A stretch of 64,000 nt of DNA from Parahoeflea halophila (GCF_900220985.1 NZ_OCPC01000004.1:395272-459271), one strand, 5' to 3'; numbered from the stretch's first letter, positions 33,488-43,389 are shown. Translations and numbers: made by a program. Notes: generated from the letters alone by a model not told the origin.

Positions 33488-34750
33488 ATGAGCCTTTTTG
33501 GAATGATGCAATCCGGTGTGTCGGGCATGAATGCCCAGGCCAACCGCCTCAGCACGGTTGCCGACAACATTCAGAACTCCAGCACCCCCGGTTACAAGCG
33601 GGCAACCACCGCTTTCTCCTCGCTCATTCTGCCGACCACTGCCGGATCGTACAATTCAGGCGCGGTCAAGACCAGCGTGCAGTACGACATCAGCACCTCC
33701 GGTTCACCTGAGTTCACGACGTCGAACACCAACCTGGCCATCGACGGGAACGGCTTCTTTATCGTCTCCGACTCCAATGGAAGCCCGTTTCTGACCCGGA
33801 ACGGCGCATTCTCGAAGGATGGTGACGGCAATCTAGTCAACTCCGCCGGATTTACACTGATGGGTTACGACTATACCGGCGGCGCGCCCGCTCCCGTGGT
33901 CAACGGCTTTGACGGGCTGGTTCCGGTCAATGTCAATTCCGCCGGACTGACGGCGACCCCTTCGACCAACGGCCTGTTCTACGCCAACCTCAATGATGCC
34001 GCGACGGTCGTCGCAGCCGCCGACCTGCCGTCGGCGAACGCGGTCACGGCCGAGTACAGCCACAAGAGTTCGCTGGTTGTCTATGACACCGTCGGCAAGG
34101 AAGTTCTGCTCGATTTCTACTACACCAAGACTGCCGATGATAACTGGGAAGTCGCAGTCTATGACCGCGCGGCGGCCACGCCGGGAACCGGGTTCCCCTA
34201 CGGCAGCGGTCCTCTCGCAACCCAGAACCTCGTGTTCGATCCCGCTCTCAACGGCGCGCTTGCCGCAGCCAGCCCGACCAGCATTGCGATGACAGTACCC
34301 GGTGGCGCCGCGCTGACCATCGACTTGAAAGACATGACGCAGCTCAATTACGAGTTCACCGTCGATGATGCGGACGTGAACGGCAATGCCCCCAGCGCAG
34401 TGACAGATGTTGAGGTCGCGGCGGACGGCACCGTCTACGCAAAGTACGAAAACGGTGACCTCAGGCCGATGTATCAGGTGGCACTGGCCACAGTGCCGAG
34501 TCCTGACAATCTCATCCCGCTGCCGGGCAACGTCTACGCCCAGGGTATCGATTCCGGCGTCATCACTACCGGCTTCGCAGGAACCGGTGGATTTGGCGGG
34601 CTGATTTCCAACGCTGTCGAGGGCTCGAACGTCGACATCGCCCAGGAGCTGACCGACATGATCGCTTCCCAGCGCAGCTACACGGCCAACTCCAAGGTCT
34701 TCCAGACAGGCTCCGACCTGTTGGACGTCCTCGTGAATCTGAAGCGATAG
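33488..34750 (+). CDS. flgE: Flagellar hook protein FlgE
   Basis: 420 residues. N-terminal axial signature (MMQSGVSGMNAQANRLSTVA, DNIQNSSTPGYKRATTAF), a FlgE-type middle (AIDGNGFFIVSD, FLTRNGAFSKDGDGNLVN), and C-terminal NAVEGSNVDIAQELTDMIAS plus RSYTANSKVFQTGSDLLDVL. Major subunit of the hook. First gene of the operon flgE-flgK-flgL-flaF-flbT-flgD-fliQ. Confidence 0.96.
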   Translation: MSLFGMMQSGVSGMNAQANRLSTVADNIQNSSTPGYKRATTAFSSLILPTTAGSYNSGAVKTSVQYDISTSGSPEFTTSNTNLAIDGNGFFIVSDSNGSPFLTRNGAFSKDGDGNLVNSAGFTLMGYDYTGGAPAPVVNGFDGLVPVNVNSAGLTATPSTNGLFYANLNDAATVVAAADLPSANAVTAEYSHKSSLVVYDTVGKEVLLDFYYTKTADDNWEVAVYDRAAATPGTGFPYGSGPLATQNLVFDPALNGALAAASPTSIAMTVPGGAALTIDLKDMTQLNYEFTVDDADVNGNAPSAVTDVEVAADGTVYAKYENGDLRPMYQVALATVPSPDNLIPLPGNVYAQGIDSGVITTGFAGTGGFGGLISNAVEGSNVDIAQELTDMIASQRSYTANSKVFQTGSDLLDVLVNLKR

Positions 34751-34779
34751 GCTCTTTCGGGAACTAGAAAGTACAGTCA

Positions 34780-36243
34780 ATGTCTTTGACGTCAGCACTT
34801 AGTACCGCACAATCGTCTTTGTCGAATTACGCGACACAGACCAATGTCGTGTCACGCAACATCTCCAATGCCTCGGACCCGAACTATTCCCGTCGCGATG
34901 CGGTGCTGACCAATTCGCTGTTCGGTGCTCAGGGTGTCAACATCCAGCGCGCACAGGACACGGCCCTGTTCGTCCGCAGCATCACCGATACATCCACGGC
35001 CAGTGCGCAGCAGACCCTGCTTACGGGGCTGACGGACCTGAAGAACATTCTCGGTGGCAACGATTACGAATCATCGCCGTCGGTGTTGATCGCCACCATG
35101 CGCGATACGCTCGCGACCTACGCGGCAAAGCCTTCCGAAGCCACCCTTGCGCAGATGGCAATAGCCGATGCGGTGACTACCGCGAACGGTCTTAACGATG
35201 CATCCAAGGCGGTTCAGACGGTCAGGTATGAGGCCGACAAGGAAATCAAGCGTCAGGTCGATACGCTCAACGAATTGCTGGCCCGGTTCGAGACCAGCAA
35301 CAACCGGGTCTACAGCGGAACCCAGACCGGCAAGGATGTCAACGCAGAGCTCGACGAGCGCGAGTCGCTGATCAAGCAGATTTCGTCGATCATCGGTGTG
35401 ACCCAGGTTACCCGGGCGGGCAATGATGTGGCGTTGTACACCAGCGACGGCGTCACCCTGTTTGAAACGGTAGCGCGCCCTGTCGAGTTCGAACCCTCAT
35501 CGGGCTTCTCGGCCTCGCTCGAGGGCAAGCAGGTCTTTGTCGACGGGGTGCCGCTGGGTGCGGGCATGGGTGCCAACACCACCGGCCGCGGCTCGTTGCA
35601 GTCACTGCTGCAGATCCGTGACGACTACGCTCCGGCCATGCAGACCCAGCTCGACGAGATCGCCCGGGCACTGGTTGTGACCTTTGCCGAAAGCGATCAG
35701 TCGGCGACGCCGACACTTCCGGACATGCCGGGACTGTTCACCTGGGCAGGCGGTACCGTGCCGGCTGGCGCAACCATCGAGCCCGGCATTGCCTCGACAC
35801 TGGCTGTCAATCCGGCCCTGATCCAGTCGCTCGGCGGCGATCCGAAATTGCTGCGCGACGGTGGCATCAACGGCGCGGCTTACAGTTCCAACCCCACAGG
35901 CGCGACGGGATACTCATCGCTTCTTGACGCGCATGTCTTGGCACTCGACACGCCAATGGCTTTCGACGCTGCAGCGGGACTTTCTTCATCAGCAAGCCTG
36001 ATGGAATTTGCAGCCGAATCGATCGGCTGGCTGGAACTCAATCGCAGTGACGCGGGAACCGCGGCTGAATCGCGCGAAGCATCGAGGTTTCGTTCGGTCG
36101 AAGCCCTTTCAAGCATTACAGGCGTCTCTCTGGACGAAGAGATGTCGATGCTTCTCGAACTGGAACAGGCCTACAAGGCATCGGCCCGGCTGATCGCGGC
36201 GGTCGATGAAATGCTCCAGGCACTCATGGCGGCGGCGAGGTAA
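34780..36243 (+). CDS. flgK: Hook-filament junction protein FlgK
   Basis: 487 residues, 29 nt after flgE. N-terminal MSLTSALSTAQSSLSNYATQ and VVSRNISNASDPNYSRRDAV, followed by long coiled regions; C-terminal VSLDEEMSMLLELEQAYKAS and ARLIAAVDEMLQALM are the FlgK end signature. First junction protein between hook and filament. Confidence 0.95.
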   Translation: MSLTSALSTAQSSLSNYATQTNVVSRNISNASDPNYSRRDAVLTNSLFGAQGVNIQRAQDTALFVRSITDTSTASAQQTLLTGLTDLKNILGGNDYESSPSVLIATMRDTLATYAAKPSEATLAQMAIADAVTTANGLNDASKAVQTVRYEADKEIKRQVDTLNELLARFETSNNRVYSGTQTGKDVNAELDERESLIKQISSIIGVTQVTRAGNDVALYTSDGVTLFETVARPVEFEPSSGFSASLEGKQVFVDGVPLGAGMGANTTGRGSLQSLLQIRDDYAPAMQTQLDEIARALVVTFAESDQSATPTLPDMPGLFTWAGGTVPAGATIEPGIASTLAVNPALIQSLGGDPKLLRDGGINGAAYSSNPTGATGYSSLLDAHVLALDTPMAFDAAAGLSSSASLMEFAAESIGWLELNRSDAGTAAESREASRFRSVEALSSITGVSLDEEMSMLLELEQAYKASARLIAAVDEMLQALMAAAR

Positions 36244-36247
36244 GGTC

Positions 36248-37300
36248 ATGAAAACCAGTTTTGTTTCCAATCTGGCAATGCAGAATGCAATGCGGCTGAC
36301 CATTGGCCGCGGTCAGAATGAAATCCAGAAGCTCAACACCGAGATCGTGACCGGCCGCTATGCGGATGTCGGTCTGGCGCTGGGCGCAAAGACATCAAAC
36401 AGCGTTTCTCTCAACACTGAAATGACCCAGCTGAACGGGATCCTGGATTCCAACGCCCTGGTAACCCAGCGGCTCGCGGCCTCCCAGTCAGCCCTAGACA
36501 TGATGTCGGATTCCGCCCAGCAGATGCTTGAGGCGTTCATCGCTGTCAACGGATCCGACGATGCCAACAGGCTGTTGATTGCCCAGCGCGACGTTGAAGC
36601 CTCCTTGGGCGCTTATACCATCGCGGGCAACACCTCAGCCAACGGCGAGTACCTGTTTTCAGGTATCAACTCGAACGTAAAGCCGCTGGAAGACTATTTC
36701 GCACCGGGTTCGGCACCGAAGGCCGCCTTTGACGCGACTTTCCTAGGCCATTTCGGGTTCACCCAGAATGATCCGGCAGCAGCGGGCATCACCGTCCCGC
36801 AGATGAACGATTTCATCACGAATGTGCTCGAACCGGCCTTTACGGGAGCTGCATGGAACACGGACTGGTCCAATGCCTCCGATACCAACATGACGAGCCG
36901 CATCCTCAAGAACGAGGTGGTGGAGTCCAATACCAATGCCAATTCCGAGGGTATGCGCAACTTTGCGCTTGCCGCGGTCATTGGCATCGAGTTGCTCAAC
37001 TCGCCGATCACTGCCGAAGTTCGTACGGCGGTAAACGCCAGCGCGATCAAGTATGCAGGCAGCGCGGTAACGGGCATCGACAATCAGCGCAGTGAGCTGG
37101 GTGTATCCCAGAACCGGATCACCAAGGCCAACACCGCGCTTGAATCTCAACTACGCATCATCACCCTTCATTTGGGTGATATCGAAGGCGTGGATCCTTA
37201 CGAGGCGTCCACGCGAATGAACTCATTGCTGGCCCAGGTCGAGGCGTCCTACACGCTCACGTCCCGGATCCAGCAAATGAGCTTGATGAACTATTTGTAG
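36248..37300 (+). CDS. flgL: Hook-filament junction protein FlgL
   Basis: 350 residues from ATG at 36248, 4 nt after flgK; an in-frame extension would overlap flgK. N-terminal MKTSFVSNLAMQNAMRLTIG and EIQKLNTEIVTGRYADVGL show the flagellin-like helix pair; C-terminal TRMNSLLAQVEASYTLTSRI with QQMSLMNYL. Second junction protein. Confidence 0.94.
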   Translation: MKTSFVSNLAMQNAMRLTIGRGQNEIQKLNTEIVTGRYADVGLALGAKTSNSVSLNTEMTQLNGILDSNALVTQRLAASQSALDMMSDSAQQMLEAFIAVNGSDDANRLLIAQRDVEASLGAYTIAGNTSANGEYLFSGINSNVKPLEDYFAPGSAPKAAFDATFLGHFGFTQNDPAAAGITVPQMNDFITNVLEPAFTGAAWNTDWSNASDTNMTSRILKNEVVESNTNANSEGMRNFALAAVIGIELLNSPITAEVRTAVNASAIKYAGSAVTGIDNQRSELGVSQNRITKANTALESQLRIITLHLGDIEGVDPYEASTRMNSLLAQVEASYTLTSRIQQMSLMNYL

Positions 37301-37353
37301 CAGCATGGTCCGGAGTTCCCGGACTTAAATGGACAAACATGAAGGGCGTCTGA

Positions 37354-37701
37354 ATGTACCAATTTTCCTACGCGGATGTTCAGGAGGATGGTGTTGCCGA
37401 AGCACGCGAACGCGAGCGAGAGGCAATCAATCATTCAATCTCGCTGCTGCAAGCGGCCAAGACCAAGGGTCTTGAATCCCGTGAAGCGGTTGAGGCTGTT
37501 TATTTTTGTAGCCGTCTGTGGGTGCGATTTGTCGAAGACCTGGCATCCCCCGACAATCAACTGGCTGAGGAGTTGCGTGCAAACCTCATCTCGATAGGCA
37601 TCTGGATCATCAAGGAATCAGAGAGCATTCGGAAACGTCAATCCGACAATTTCCAGGGGATCATTGATATCTCGGTCATCATCAGGGACGGATTGAAATG
37701 A
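37354..37701 (+). CDS. flaF: Flagellin synthesis regulator FlaF
   Basis: 115 residues with AGGGCG before the ATG. FlaF family of alphaproteobacteria: helical, with [19 protein letters not shown] and [20 protein letters not shown]. In Caulobacter and related bacteria FlaF promotes flagellin translation and secretion in opposition to FlbT. Overlaps flbT by 4 nt. Its probable targets, the hairpin leaders of the flagellin genes, are in this window. Confidence 0.93.
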   Translation: MYQFSYADVQEDGVAEAREREREAINHSISLLQAAKTKGLESREAVEAVYFCSRLWVRFVEDLASPDNQLAEELRANLISIGIWIIKESESIRKRQSDNFQGIIDISVIIRDGLK

Positions 37702-38147
37702 AAAGCTCTCTGCGCATTTCTCTCAAGGCAGGCGAACGGATCTTCATCAATGGAGCCGTGCTGCGGGTAGACCGCAAGGTTGCTCTCGAGTTCCTCAACG
37801 ACGTGACCTTCCTTTTGGAGAACCATGTTCTCCAGCCTGAACAGGCCACCACGCCGCTCAAGCAGCTCTACTTCATTGTCCAGATGATGTTGATCAACCC
37901 GGAAGGGGCAGAGCAGGCCATGAGCATGTTCCGCAAATCGGTTGTCATGCTGCTGACTTGCTTCAAGAACGAGGAAGTTCTCACCGAACTCAAGCACATT
38001 GATGGAATGGTCACCCAGGGCCGGGCATTCGAAGCCCTCAAGGCCATCCGGGCGCTCTATCCCATCGAAGAGAAGATCCTCGATACCGCCGGCATGTCGG
38101 CCGGTACGATCGAACAGATTCGCAAGGAGTTGGCACCATGGACGTAA
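37698..38147 (+). CDS. flbT: Flagellin mRNA regulator FlbT
   Basis: 149 residues. FlbT family ([53 protein letters not shown]). In Caulobacter FlbT binds the 5' untranslated region of flagellin mRNA and limits its translation until the hook is complete; in Brucella FlbT can act as an activator. Overlaps flgD by 10 nt. Confidence 0.94.
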   Translation: MKSSLRISLKAGERIFINGAVLRVDRKVALEFLNDVTFLLENHVLQPEQATTPLKQLYFIVQMMLINPEGAEQAMSMFRKSVVMLLTCFKNEEVLTELKHIDGMVTQGRAFEALKAIRALYPIEEKILDTAGMSAGTIEQIRKELAPWT

Positions 38148-38539
38148 GCCCTGTTTCAACCGGCGCCGCAGCAGCACGTTCCATTGCTGATACCGCGGCG
38201 AAGAAGGCCACACTCGATTATGACACCTTCCTCACTCTGCTCGTCCAGCAGATGAAGAGCCAGGACCCCACTGATCCGATGGACGCCACCGACCAGATTG
38301 CCCAGTTGGCAACCTTCAGCCAGGTGGAACAGACCATCCAGACCAACAAGAACCTGGAAAACCTGTTGCAGTCCTCGACCCTCAGTCAGGCCGGCTCGAT
38401 GATCGGACGGACGTTGACAAGTGCAGATGGCACTATCTCTGGCGAGATTGAACAGGTAAAGGTATATGCTGACGGCCTGATGGCTCTGCTGAAAACCGGC
38501 GAGCAGGTTCCGATCAGTGCAGGTGTGACGATCAGCTAA
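38138..38539 (+). CDS. flgD: Hook-capping protein FlgD (short form)
   Basis: 133 residues. It has the FlgD N-terminal region ([40 protein letters not shown]), then about 50 residues, and ends where longer FlgD proteins have Tudor and Fn3-like domains. This compact form is usual in rhizobia. The cap guides hook polymerisation. It ends 1 nt before fliQ. Confidence 0.93.
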   Translation: MDVSPVSTGAAAARSIADTAAKKATLDYDTFLTLLVQQMKSQDPTDPMDATDQIAQLATFSQVEQTIQTNKNLENLLQSSTLSQAGSMIGRTLTSADGTISGEIEQVKVYADGLMALLKTGEQVPISAGVTIS

Positions 38540-38540
38540 G

Positions 38541-38807
38541 ATGAATGAAGCCGACGCCCTTGATATTGTGCAGACTGCGATCTGGACCGTGCTTGTCTGC
38601 TCGGGACCGGCGGTCTTCGTTGCCATGTTCGTCGGTGTCGGCATCGCTTTCATCCAGGCCCTGACCCAGGTTCAGGAAATCACGCTGACCTTCGTTCCCA
38701 AGATCGTTGCCATCCTGGTGACCGTTGCCGTCTCTGCGCCCTTCGTCGGGGCGCAGATTTCGACCTTCACCGACGTCGTCTTTCAGCGAATAGAAAGCGG
38801 CTTCTAA
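38541..38807 (+). CDS. fliQ: Flagellar export gate protein FliQ
   Basis: 88 residues with two hydrophobic hairpin segments (about 16-40 and 53-75); TQVQEITLTFVPKIVAILVT is the family signature. Export gate subunit with FliP and FliR. Last gene of the flgE operon; flhA follows after 254 nt with its own motif. Confidence 0.95.
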   Translation: MNEADALDIVQTAIWTVLVCSGPAVFVAMFVGVGIAFIQALTQVQEITLTFVPKIVAILVTVAVSAPFVGAQISTFTDVVFQRIESGF

Positions 38808-38982
38808 GGCGCGTTTCCTGGCCCGCCTTGGGGGAGGGCATGGCGTCCAGCCAGCCCTATTCCGGGCGCAGCGGGACCACGGCTCATGTCCGCAGGCCGA
38901 GGCTGCCCCGCACCCTAACCACCGGCCGGCTCCTCTCCGGGTCTCATCACGAACACTGCCATCATTCACCCTGCCATCCTCG

Positions 38983-39001
38983 CGCAAGCTTCGCCCATTA
39001 G
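38983..39001 (+). promoter_or_regulatory. Flagellar operon motif upstream of flhA
   Basis: CGCAAG at 38983-38988, nine bases, TTAG at 38998-39001; 60 nt before the flhA ATG at 39062. Confidence 0.58.
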
Positions 39002-39061
39002 GGTCGCGGTGACCTATTGCGCGGGCATGACGCCTGCGCTGTGCTCCGGAGCTCCGAAAAC

Positions 39062-41149
39062 ATGGCCAACCCGCAAGCGCTGGCGATCCAGAAGACAGGT
39101 TTTCAGGGAAAGGACATGGGCTTTGCCTTTGGCATCGTCGTCATCCTTTCCATCCTGTTCCTGCCAATTCCGGCTTTTCTCATCGATGTAGGGCTCGCGT
39201 TTTCCATCGCGTTTTCGGTTCTGATCCTGATGGTGGCGCTGTGGATCAGGCGCCCGCTCGACTTCTCGTCGTTTCCGACCATCTTGCTGATTGCCACGAT
39301 GATGCGGCTGTCGCTCAACATCGCGACGACGCGCGTCATCCTCTCGGAAGGTCATCTCGGTCCCGATGCGGCAGGGCACGTCATCGGCGGTTTCTCGCAG
39401 ATGGTGATGTCCGGGGATTTCGTCATCGGCGTCATCGTGTTTCTGATTCTGGTGACGGTGAACTTCATCGTCATTACCAAGGGCGCCACCCGCATCGCGG
39501 AAGTCGGTGCCCGCTTTACCCTTGATGCCATTCCCGGCAAGCAGATGGCGATTGACGCAGACCTCTCGGCAGGCATGATCGATGACAAGCAGGCACACGA
39601 ACGGCGCCGGGAACTGGAGCAGGAAAGCTCGTTCTTCGGTTCCATGGACGGTGCTTCGAAGTTTGTCCGCGGCGACGCCATCGCCGGTCTTCTGATCACC
39701 GGCATCAACATGTTCGGTGGCATCATCATCGGTTTTGCCCGCCATGACATGGAGATCGGCGAAGCTGCCGATGTCTTCGTGCGGCTTTCGGTCGGCGACG
39801 GTCTTGTCAGCCAGATCCCGGCCCTGATCGTGTCTCTCGCAGCAGGCCTTCTGGTCTCGCGCGGCGGCCAGCTCGGCTCCACGGACGAGGCGGTCATCGA
39901 CCAGCTGGGCGGCTATCCACGGGCGCTGTTTGCAGCTTCCGGTCTGCTCTTCCTGCTGGCCCTGATGCCGGGTCTGCCGTTCTTCCCCTTTGTCATTCTG
40001 GCCTCGGGCATGGCCTTTGCGAGCTGGATCATCCCGCGCCAGCGCGATCAGAAAGCGCGCGCCGAGGCGCAGGAGATTCACCGCACCGAGCAGGAAGAAA
40101 AGGACAAGGAAAAGGATTCCGTCAAGTCGATCCTCAAGACCGCCGAGATCGAACTGGTGCTCGGCAAGCAGGTCGCCACCAAGCTGCTCGGCAGCCACGA
40201 GGAACTCGCCTTCCGCGTCGCCAAGATGCGCAAGAAATTCGCAACCCAGTACGGGTTCGTCGTCCCCGAGATCAAGGTCACGGACGACATCTCGATCAAG
40301 GACAAGAGCTACCATATCCGCATCCACGGAACCACGGTGGCCGCCAACGATCTCAGGGTCGGTGAACTTCTGGTGGTGCTTGCCGGCTCCCATCGCCCCT
40401 CACTGCCCGGCGACGAGATCCGCGAGCCCGCCTTCGGCCTGCCGGCCCTGTCGGTACCGGAAAGCTTCGGCGAGGATCTCAAGCGCGAAGGCTTCCAGCC
40501 GATCGACAACGTCTCGGTCGTGCTGACGCATCTGTCCGAGGTGATCCGCAACAACCTGCCGCAACTTCTGTCCTACAAGGACATGAAGATCCTCATCGAC
40601 CGGCTCGATCCGGAATATCGCAAGCTCGCCGATGAGATCTGCACCTCGCATCTGACCTATTCCGGCTTCCAGGCCGTGCTCAAGCTGCTGCTGGCAGAGC
40701 GGGTCTCGATCCGCAACCTGCACCTCATTCTCGAGGCGGTCGCGGAACTGGCGCCGCATGTGCGCAAGACCGAGCAGATCGTCGAGCACGTGCGCATCCG
40801 CATGGCCCAGCAGCTCTGCGGCGACATCGCCCGCAATGGCCAGCTCAATGTCCTCAGACTGGGCAACCGCTGGGATCTCGCATTCCACCAGGCACTCAAG
40901 CGTGATCCCAAGGGCGAGATCGTCGAGTTCGACATCGATCCGCGCATGCTGGAGGAGTTTTCCGAGGAAGCCACCAAGGTCATCCGCGAGCACATGGACA
41001 AGGGCATTCCTTTTGTGCTGGTAACTTCGCCCGACTCACGGCCATATGTACGGATGATCGTGGAACGGATTTTTGCAACACTGCCGGTGCTGTCGCACGT
41101 CGAGATCGCGAAGGGCATCGAGATCAAGCTTCTCGGCTCGATCTCGTGA
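39062..41149 (+). CDS. flhA: Flagellar export gate protein FlhA
   Basis: 695 residues from ATG at 39062; a frame start 15 codons earlier lies in the leader. N-terminal membrane half with about eight segments, including [20 protein letters not shown] and the conserved cytoplasmic loop ([33 protein letters not shown]). C-terminal cytoplasmic half (about 340-695) docks export substrates and chaperones. Ion-driven core of the export gate. Overlaps fliR by 4 nt. Confidence 0.96.
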   Translation: MANPQALAIQKTGFQGKDMGFAFGIVVILSILFLPIPAFLIDVGLAFSIAFSVLILMVALWIRRPLDFSSFPTILLIATMMRLSLNIATTRVILSEGHLGPDAAGHVIGGFSQMVMSGDFVIGVIVFLILVTVNFIVITKGATRIAEVGARFTLDAIPGKQMAIDADLSAGMIDDKQAHERRRELEQESSFFGSMDGASKFVRGDAIAGLLITGINMFGGIIIGFARHDMEIGEAADVFVRLSVGDGLVSQIPALIVSLAAGLLVSRGGQLGSTDEAVIDQLGGYPRALFAASGLLFLLALMPGLPFFPFVILASGMAFASWIIPRQRDQKARAEAQEIHRTEQEEKDKEKDSVKSILKTAEIELVLGKQVATKLLGSHEELAFRVAKMRKKFATQYGFVVPEIKVTDDISIKDKSYHIRIHGTTVAANDLRVGELLVVLAGSHRPSLPGDEIREPAFGLPALSVPESFGEDLKREGFQPIDNVSVVLTHLSEVIRNNLPQLLSYKDMKILIDRLDPEYRKLADEICTSHLTYSGFQAVLKLLLAERVSIRNLHLILEAVAELAPHVRKTEQIVEHVRIRMAQQLCGDIARNGQLNVLRLGNRWDLAFHQALKRDPKGEIVEFDIDPRMLEEFSEEATKVIREHMDKGIPFVLVTSPDSRPYVRMIVERIFATLPVLSHVEIAKGIEIKLLGSIS

Positions 41150-41901
41150 TCGAAGACCCCGAAGGGACCGTGCTTGCCCTCTTTCTGGCGTTCTGCCGGA
41201 TTGGTGGATGTTTCATGGTCCTGCCGGGTTTTTCCAGCTTTCGCGTTCCGCTGCAGATCCGTCTTTTCCTCGCCGTGGCCGTTTCCATGGCGCTGCTTCC
41301 CACCCTGTGGGATACCATCTATCCAAACGTTCAGGGCGGTGGCAGCTCCTATGTCTTGCTGGTCGGAGCCGAATTGTTCATCGGCGTAACCCTGGGCCTG
41401 GTGGCGCGTTTCATCGTCGTGTCGCTCCAGTATGCCGGCACCGCCATGTCCATGGCGATCGGGTTCAACTCATCCCCCGGCGGCGGCATCATCGAGAACG
41501 AGCCCGAGGGTCAGTTGACCGCCCTGATCACCTTCACGGCCCTGTTCATCCTGTTCCTGACCGACTTCCACCACATGATCATCGCGTCTCTGGTGCGCTC
41601 TTACGGGTTCATGCCGATGACCACCGGCTTCGAGCCGAGAATGGCATTAATGACGCTGACCGACACGCTGGCCAATGCCTTTATGCTGGTGCTCAGGCTC
41701 GCGAGCCCGTTCCTCGCCTACGGTTTGATCTTCAACCTCTCGATCGGCATGGTCAACAAGCTGGCGCCGCAGATCCCGGTCTACTTCATCTCCATTCCCT
41801 TCATCCTCGCCGGCGGGCTGATCCTGCTCTACTTCGGCTCCAACACCTTCTTCACGCTGTTTTCCAACGGTTTTGCCGATCTGTTTTCGAGGTTGATCTG
41901 A
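41146..41901 (+). CDS. fliR: Flagellar export gate protein FliR
   Basis: 251 residues starting in the flhA stop. Six or so hydrophobic segments; [20 protein letters not shown] at the start, [20 protein letters not shown] and [20 protein letters not shown] later. Export gate subunit. One nt separates it from the next small gene. Confidence 0.95.
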   Translation: MIEDPEGTVLALFLAFCRIGGCFMVLPGFSSFRVPLQIRLFLAVAVSMALLPTLWDTIYPNVQGGGSSYVLLVGAELFIGVTLGLVARFIVVSLQYAGTAMSMAIGFNSSPGGGIIENEPEGQLTALITFTALFILFLTDFHHMIIASLVRSYGFMPMTTGFEPRMALMTLTDTLANAFMLVLRLASPFLAYGLIFNLSIGMVNKLAPQIPVYFISIPFILAGGLILLYFGSNTFFTLFSNGFADLFSRLI

Positions 41902-41902
41902 C

Positions 41903-42298
41903 ATGTCGACATCGCGCTCGGAAAAACTTGCCCGTCTGGTTCGTGTGCAGCGACAGGTCGAGCGCATGGCCGAGTACGAGCTTTCACTGACCCTGAGCGC
42001 ACAGGCGGAGACCGATGCCACCCAGGAGGCGCTGGTCCACGCTGTCGGCTCGTTCAATCCCATCCATACGGCAATGTCGCATCAATATGCCCAGCGGTTT
42101 CAGAGACTGTCAGCAAGGTCGCAACTGCTGACCGGCGCCATCAAGGTGCAGGAGGGTAAGGTGCTGACCGAGAAGACCAAGGCTGACCGGCTGGCGGATC
42201 ATGCCGCGGAGGCGGCCGAGGCCGAAGACCGTCTCAACGCCGACGAAAGCCTGTTCGACCTTCTCGACAGCACGATCAAGTCTGGCGGGTTTTCCTGA
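41903..42298 (+). CDS. FliJ-like coiled-coil protein (candidate)
   Basis: 131 residues, entirely helical, Ala/Glu/Gln/Arg rich. Two long helices are separated by a short turn around residue 50 (VGSFNPIHTAMS). The size, the basic start (KLARLVRVQRQVERMAEYEL) and the late EKTKADRLADHAAEAAEAED helix fit FliJ/SctO, the stalk of the FliI ATPase and general export factor. It sits directly behind fliR in the export operon. There is no decisive motif, since FliJ is poorly conserved. FliJ is the best proposal; a generic coiled-coil protein is the alternative. Confidence 0.55.
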   Translation: MSTSRSEKLARLVRVQRQVERMAEYELSLTLSAQAETDATQEALVHAVGSFNPIHTAMSHQYAQRFQRLSARSQLLTGAIKVQEGKVLTEKTKADRLADHAAEAAEAEDRLNADESLFDLLDSTIKSGGFS

Positions 42299-42300
42299 GG

Positions 42301-42358
42301 CAGGCGAGCCCGCGTCGGTGGGACAGGTTTTCCTGTCCCGGCGGCTCTTGCGGGCCTG
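42301..42358. repeat. Two-layer hairpin between the FliJ-like and FlgJ-like genes
   Basis: Perfect inner stem GGGACAGG (42320-42327) / CCTGTCCC (42332-42339) with loop TTTT, flanked by an outer GCCCGC (42308-42313) / GCGGGC (42350-42355). No T-run behind it. Possible attenuator, processing site or mRNA stabiliser. Confidence 0.65.
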
Positions 42359-42454
42359 ATTTGGACGCCCACCATCGGCGCGCAAGGCCAGCGTAAGCTT
42401 CGTAGGACAAGGTGTCATTCATCATCTTTGGTCCGTTTCTGCGAGGCGAGCTCT

Positions 42455-43021
42455 TTGGCCATACAAACAGCCACCGATATCATTCTGGACGTCGTCAAGG
42501 CGGCGGATCCTGCCGTTGCACAGCGGGCCGAAGCCATGTTGGAAGCCGCATCCGCACGCAAATCCGAGCGCGCAGCGGCAACACCTGCGTTCGAGCGCCA
42601 ATTGCTTGCGTCTTCTGACACCTCAGCCATCTCGGTTTCAGCTGCCAGCGGCACTGCCGCATCCGGCAAGACGATCGAGTCCTATGAGCGCTTCGAAGCG
42701 ATGATCCTGCAGAGTTTCATCGCCGACATGTTGCCCAAGGACAGTGAGCAGCTTTACGGCGAGGGAACCGCCGGTGAGATCTGGAAGGGAATGATGGCCG
42801 AGCAACTGGGTGCGGCCCTGGCAAGGGGCGGCGGCATCGGCATCGCGGCCCGGATGGCGGGCGAGGGGGTGACGGTCAGCCCTTCGCAGGATGACAATCT
42901 GACCAACCGCGCAGCCAGCATGACCAATGATTTCCAGAAGCGGATCCTGGCCGATATTGCCGGGTCCGATGAGGCAACGGGCACGACAGCCAAATCCAGC
43001 CAGGGACACCAAACAGCATGA
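42455..43021 (+). CDS. FlgJ-like rod-binding protein without muramidase domain
   Basis: 188 residues from a TTG at 42455 preceded by GAGGCGAG; no ATG gives a full-length product, and another TTG lies at 42428. The middle part (SYERFEAMILQSFIADMLPK, GTAGEIWKGMMAEQLGAALA, RGGGIGIA) is the FlgJ N-terminal rod-binding domain with its conserved GGxGxA-type end. The muramidase half of enterobacterial FlgJ is absent. It overlaps the next gene by 4 nt. Confidence 0.75.
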   Translation: MAIQTATDIILDVVKAADPAVAQRAEAMLEAASARKSERAAATPAFERQLLASSDTSAISVSAASGTAASGKTIESYERFEAMILQSFIADMLPKDSEQLYGEGTAGEIWKGMMAEQLGAALARGGGIGIAARMAGEGVTVSPSQDDNLTNRAASMTNDFQKRILADIAGSDEATGTTAKSSQGHQTA

Positions 43022-43389
43022 GCGACCTGAATTCACACGATTATCGTATCAACGGCGTCCTGTCTCGTCTTGAAGCCGTCATCGATGCCGAAAACGCTGC
43101 CATCGGCAGTGATCCCAATTTCGACCTCGTCCGCTCCAACTCGATCAAGAGCCGTTGCCTCTACGACATGACGATGCTGTTCAGCGGCAGCCGTCCTGTT
43201 GCGCTCGAGCCTGAGCACAAGGAGCACCTCGAAACAGTTCGCGGCAAGCTGCACACCAACAGTCTTAAGGTGAAGGCGCATATGGAAGCCGTTCGCGACA
43301 TCGCCGAGATGATCAAGGAAACCGTAGCCGCCTCGGAAGCCGACGGAACCTATTCCGAAGCCCAGTTCAGGGCTACTGAGCTGTCATGA
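43018..43389 (+). CDS. FlgN-like export chaperone (candidate)
   Basis: 123 residues, all helical. Start region RINGVLSRLEAVIDAENAAI (a Leu/Glu helix followed by a run of small residues) and late NSLKVKAHMEAVRDIAEMIK with ASEADGTYSEAQF match the FlgN pattern, whose C-terminal helix binds FlgK and FlgL and usually ends with a TY-x-G turn. Overlaps both neighbours by 4 nt. No other chaperone gene for FlgK/FlgL is seen in the window. FlgN is proposed, not proven. Confidence 0.6.
   Translation: MSDLNSHDYRINGVLSRLEAVIDAENAAIGSDPNFDLVRSNSIKSRCLYDMTMLFSGSRPVALEPEHKEHLETVRGKLHTNSLKVKAHMEAVRDIAEMIKETVAASEADGTYSEAQFRATELS

Noticed and set aside
39014..40393. 459-codon minus-strand frame opposite flhA
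   Set aside because: Composition (His, Asp, Arg, Gln rich) is that of an antisense shadow of a membrane protein gene; flhA is certain.
42381..42406. A further CRCAAG-N9-YTAR copy before the FlgJ-like gene
   Set aside because: CGCAAG is present at 42381 but nine bases later there is AGC, and the nearby TAGG has the wrong distance.
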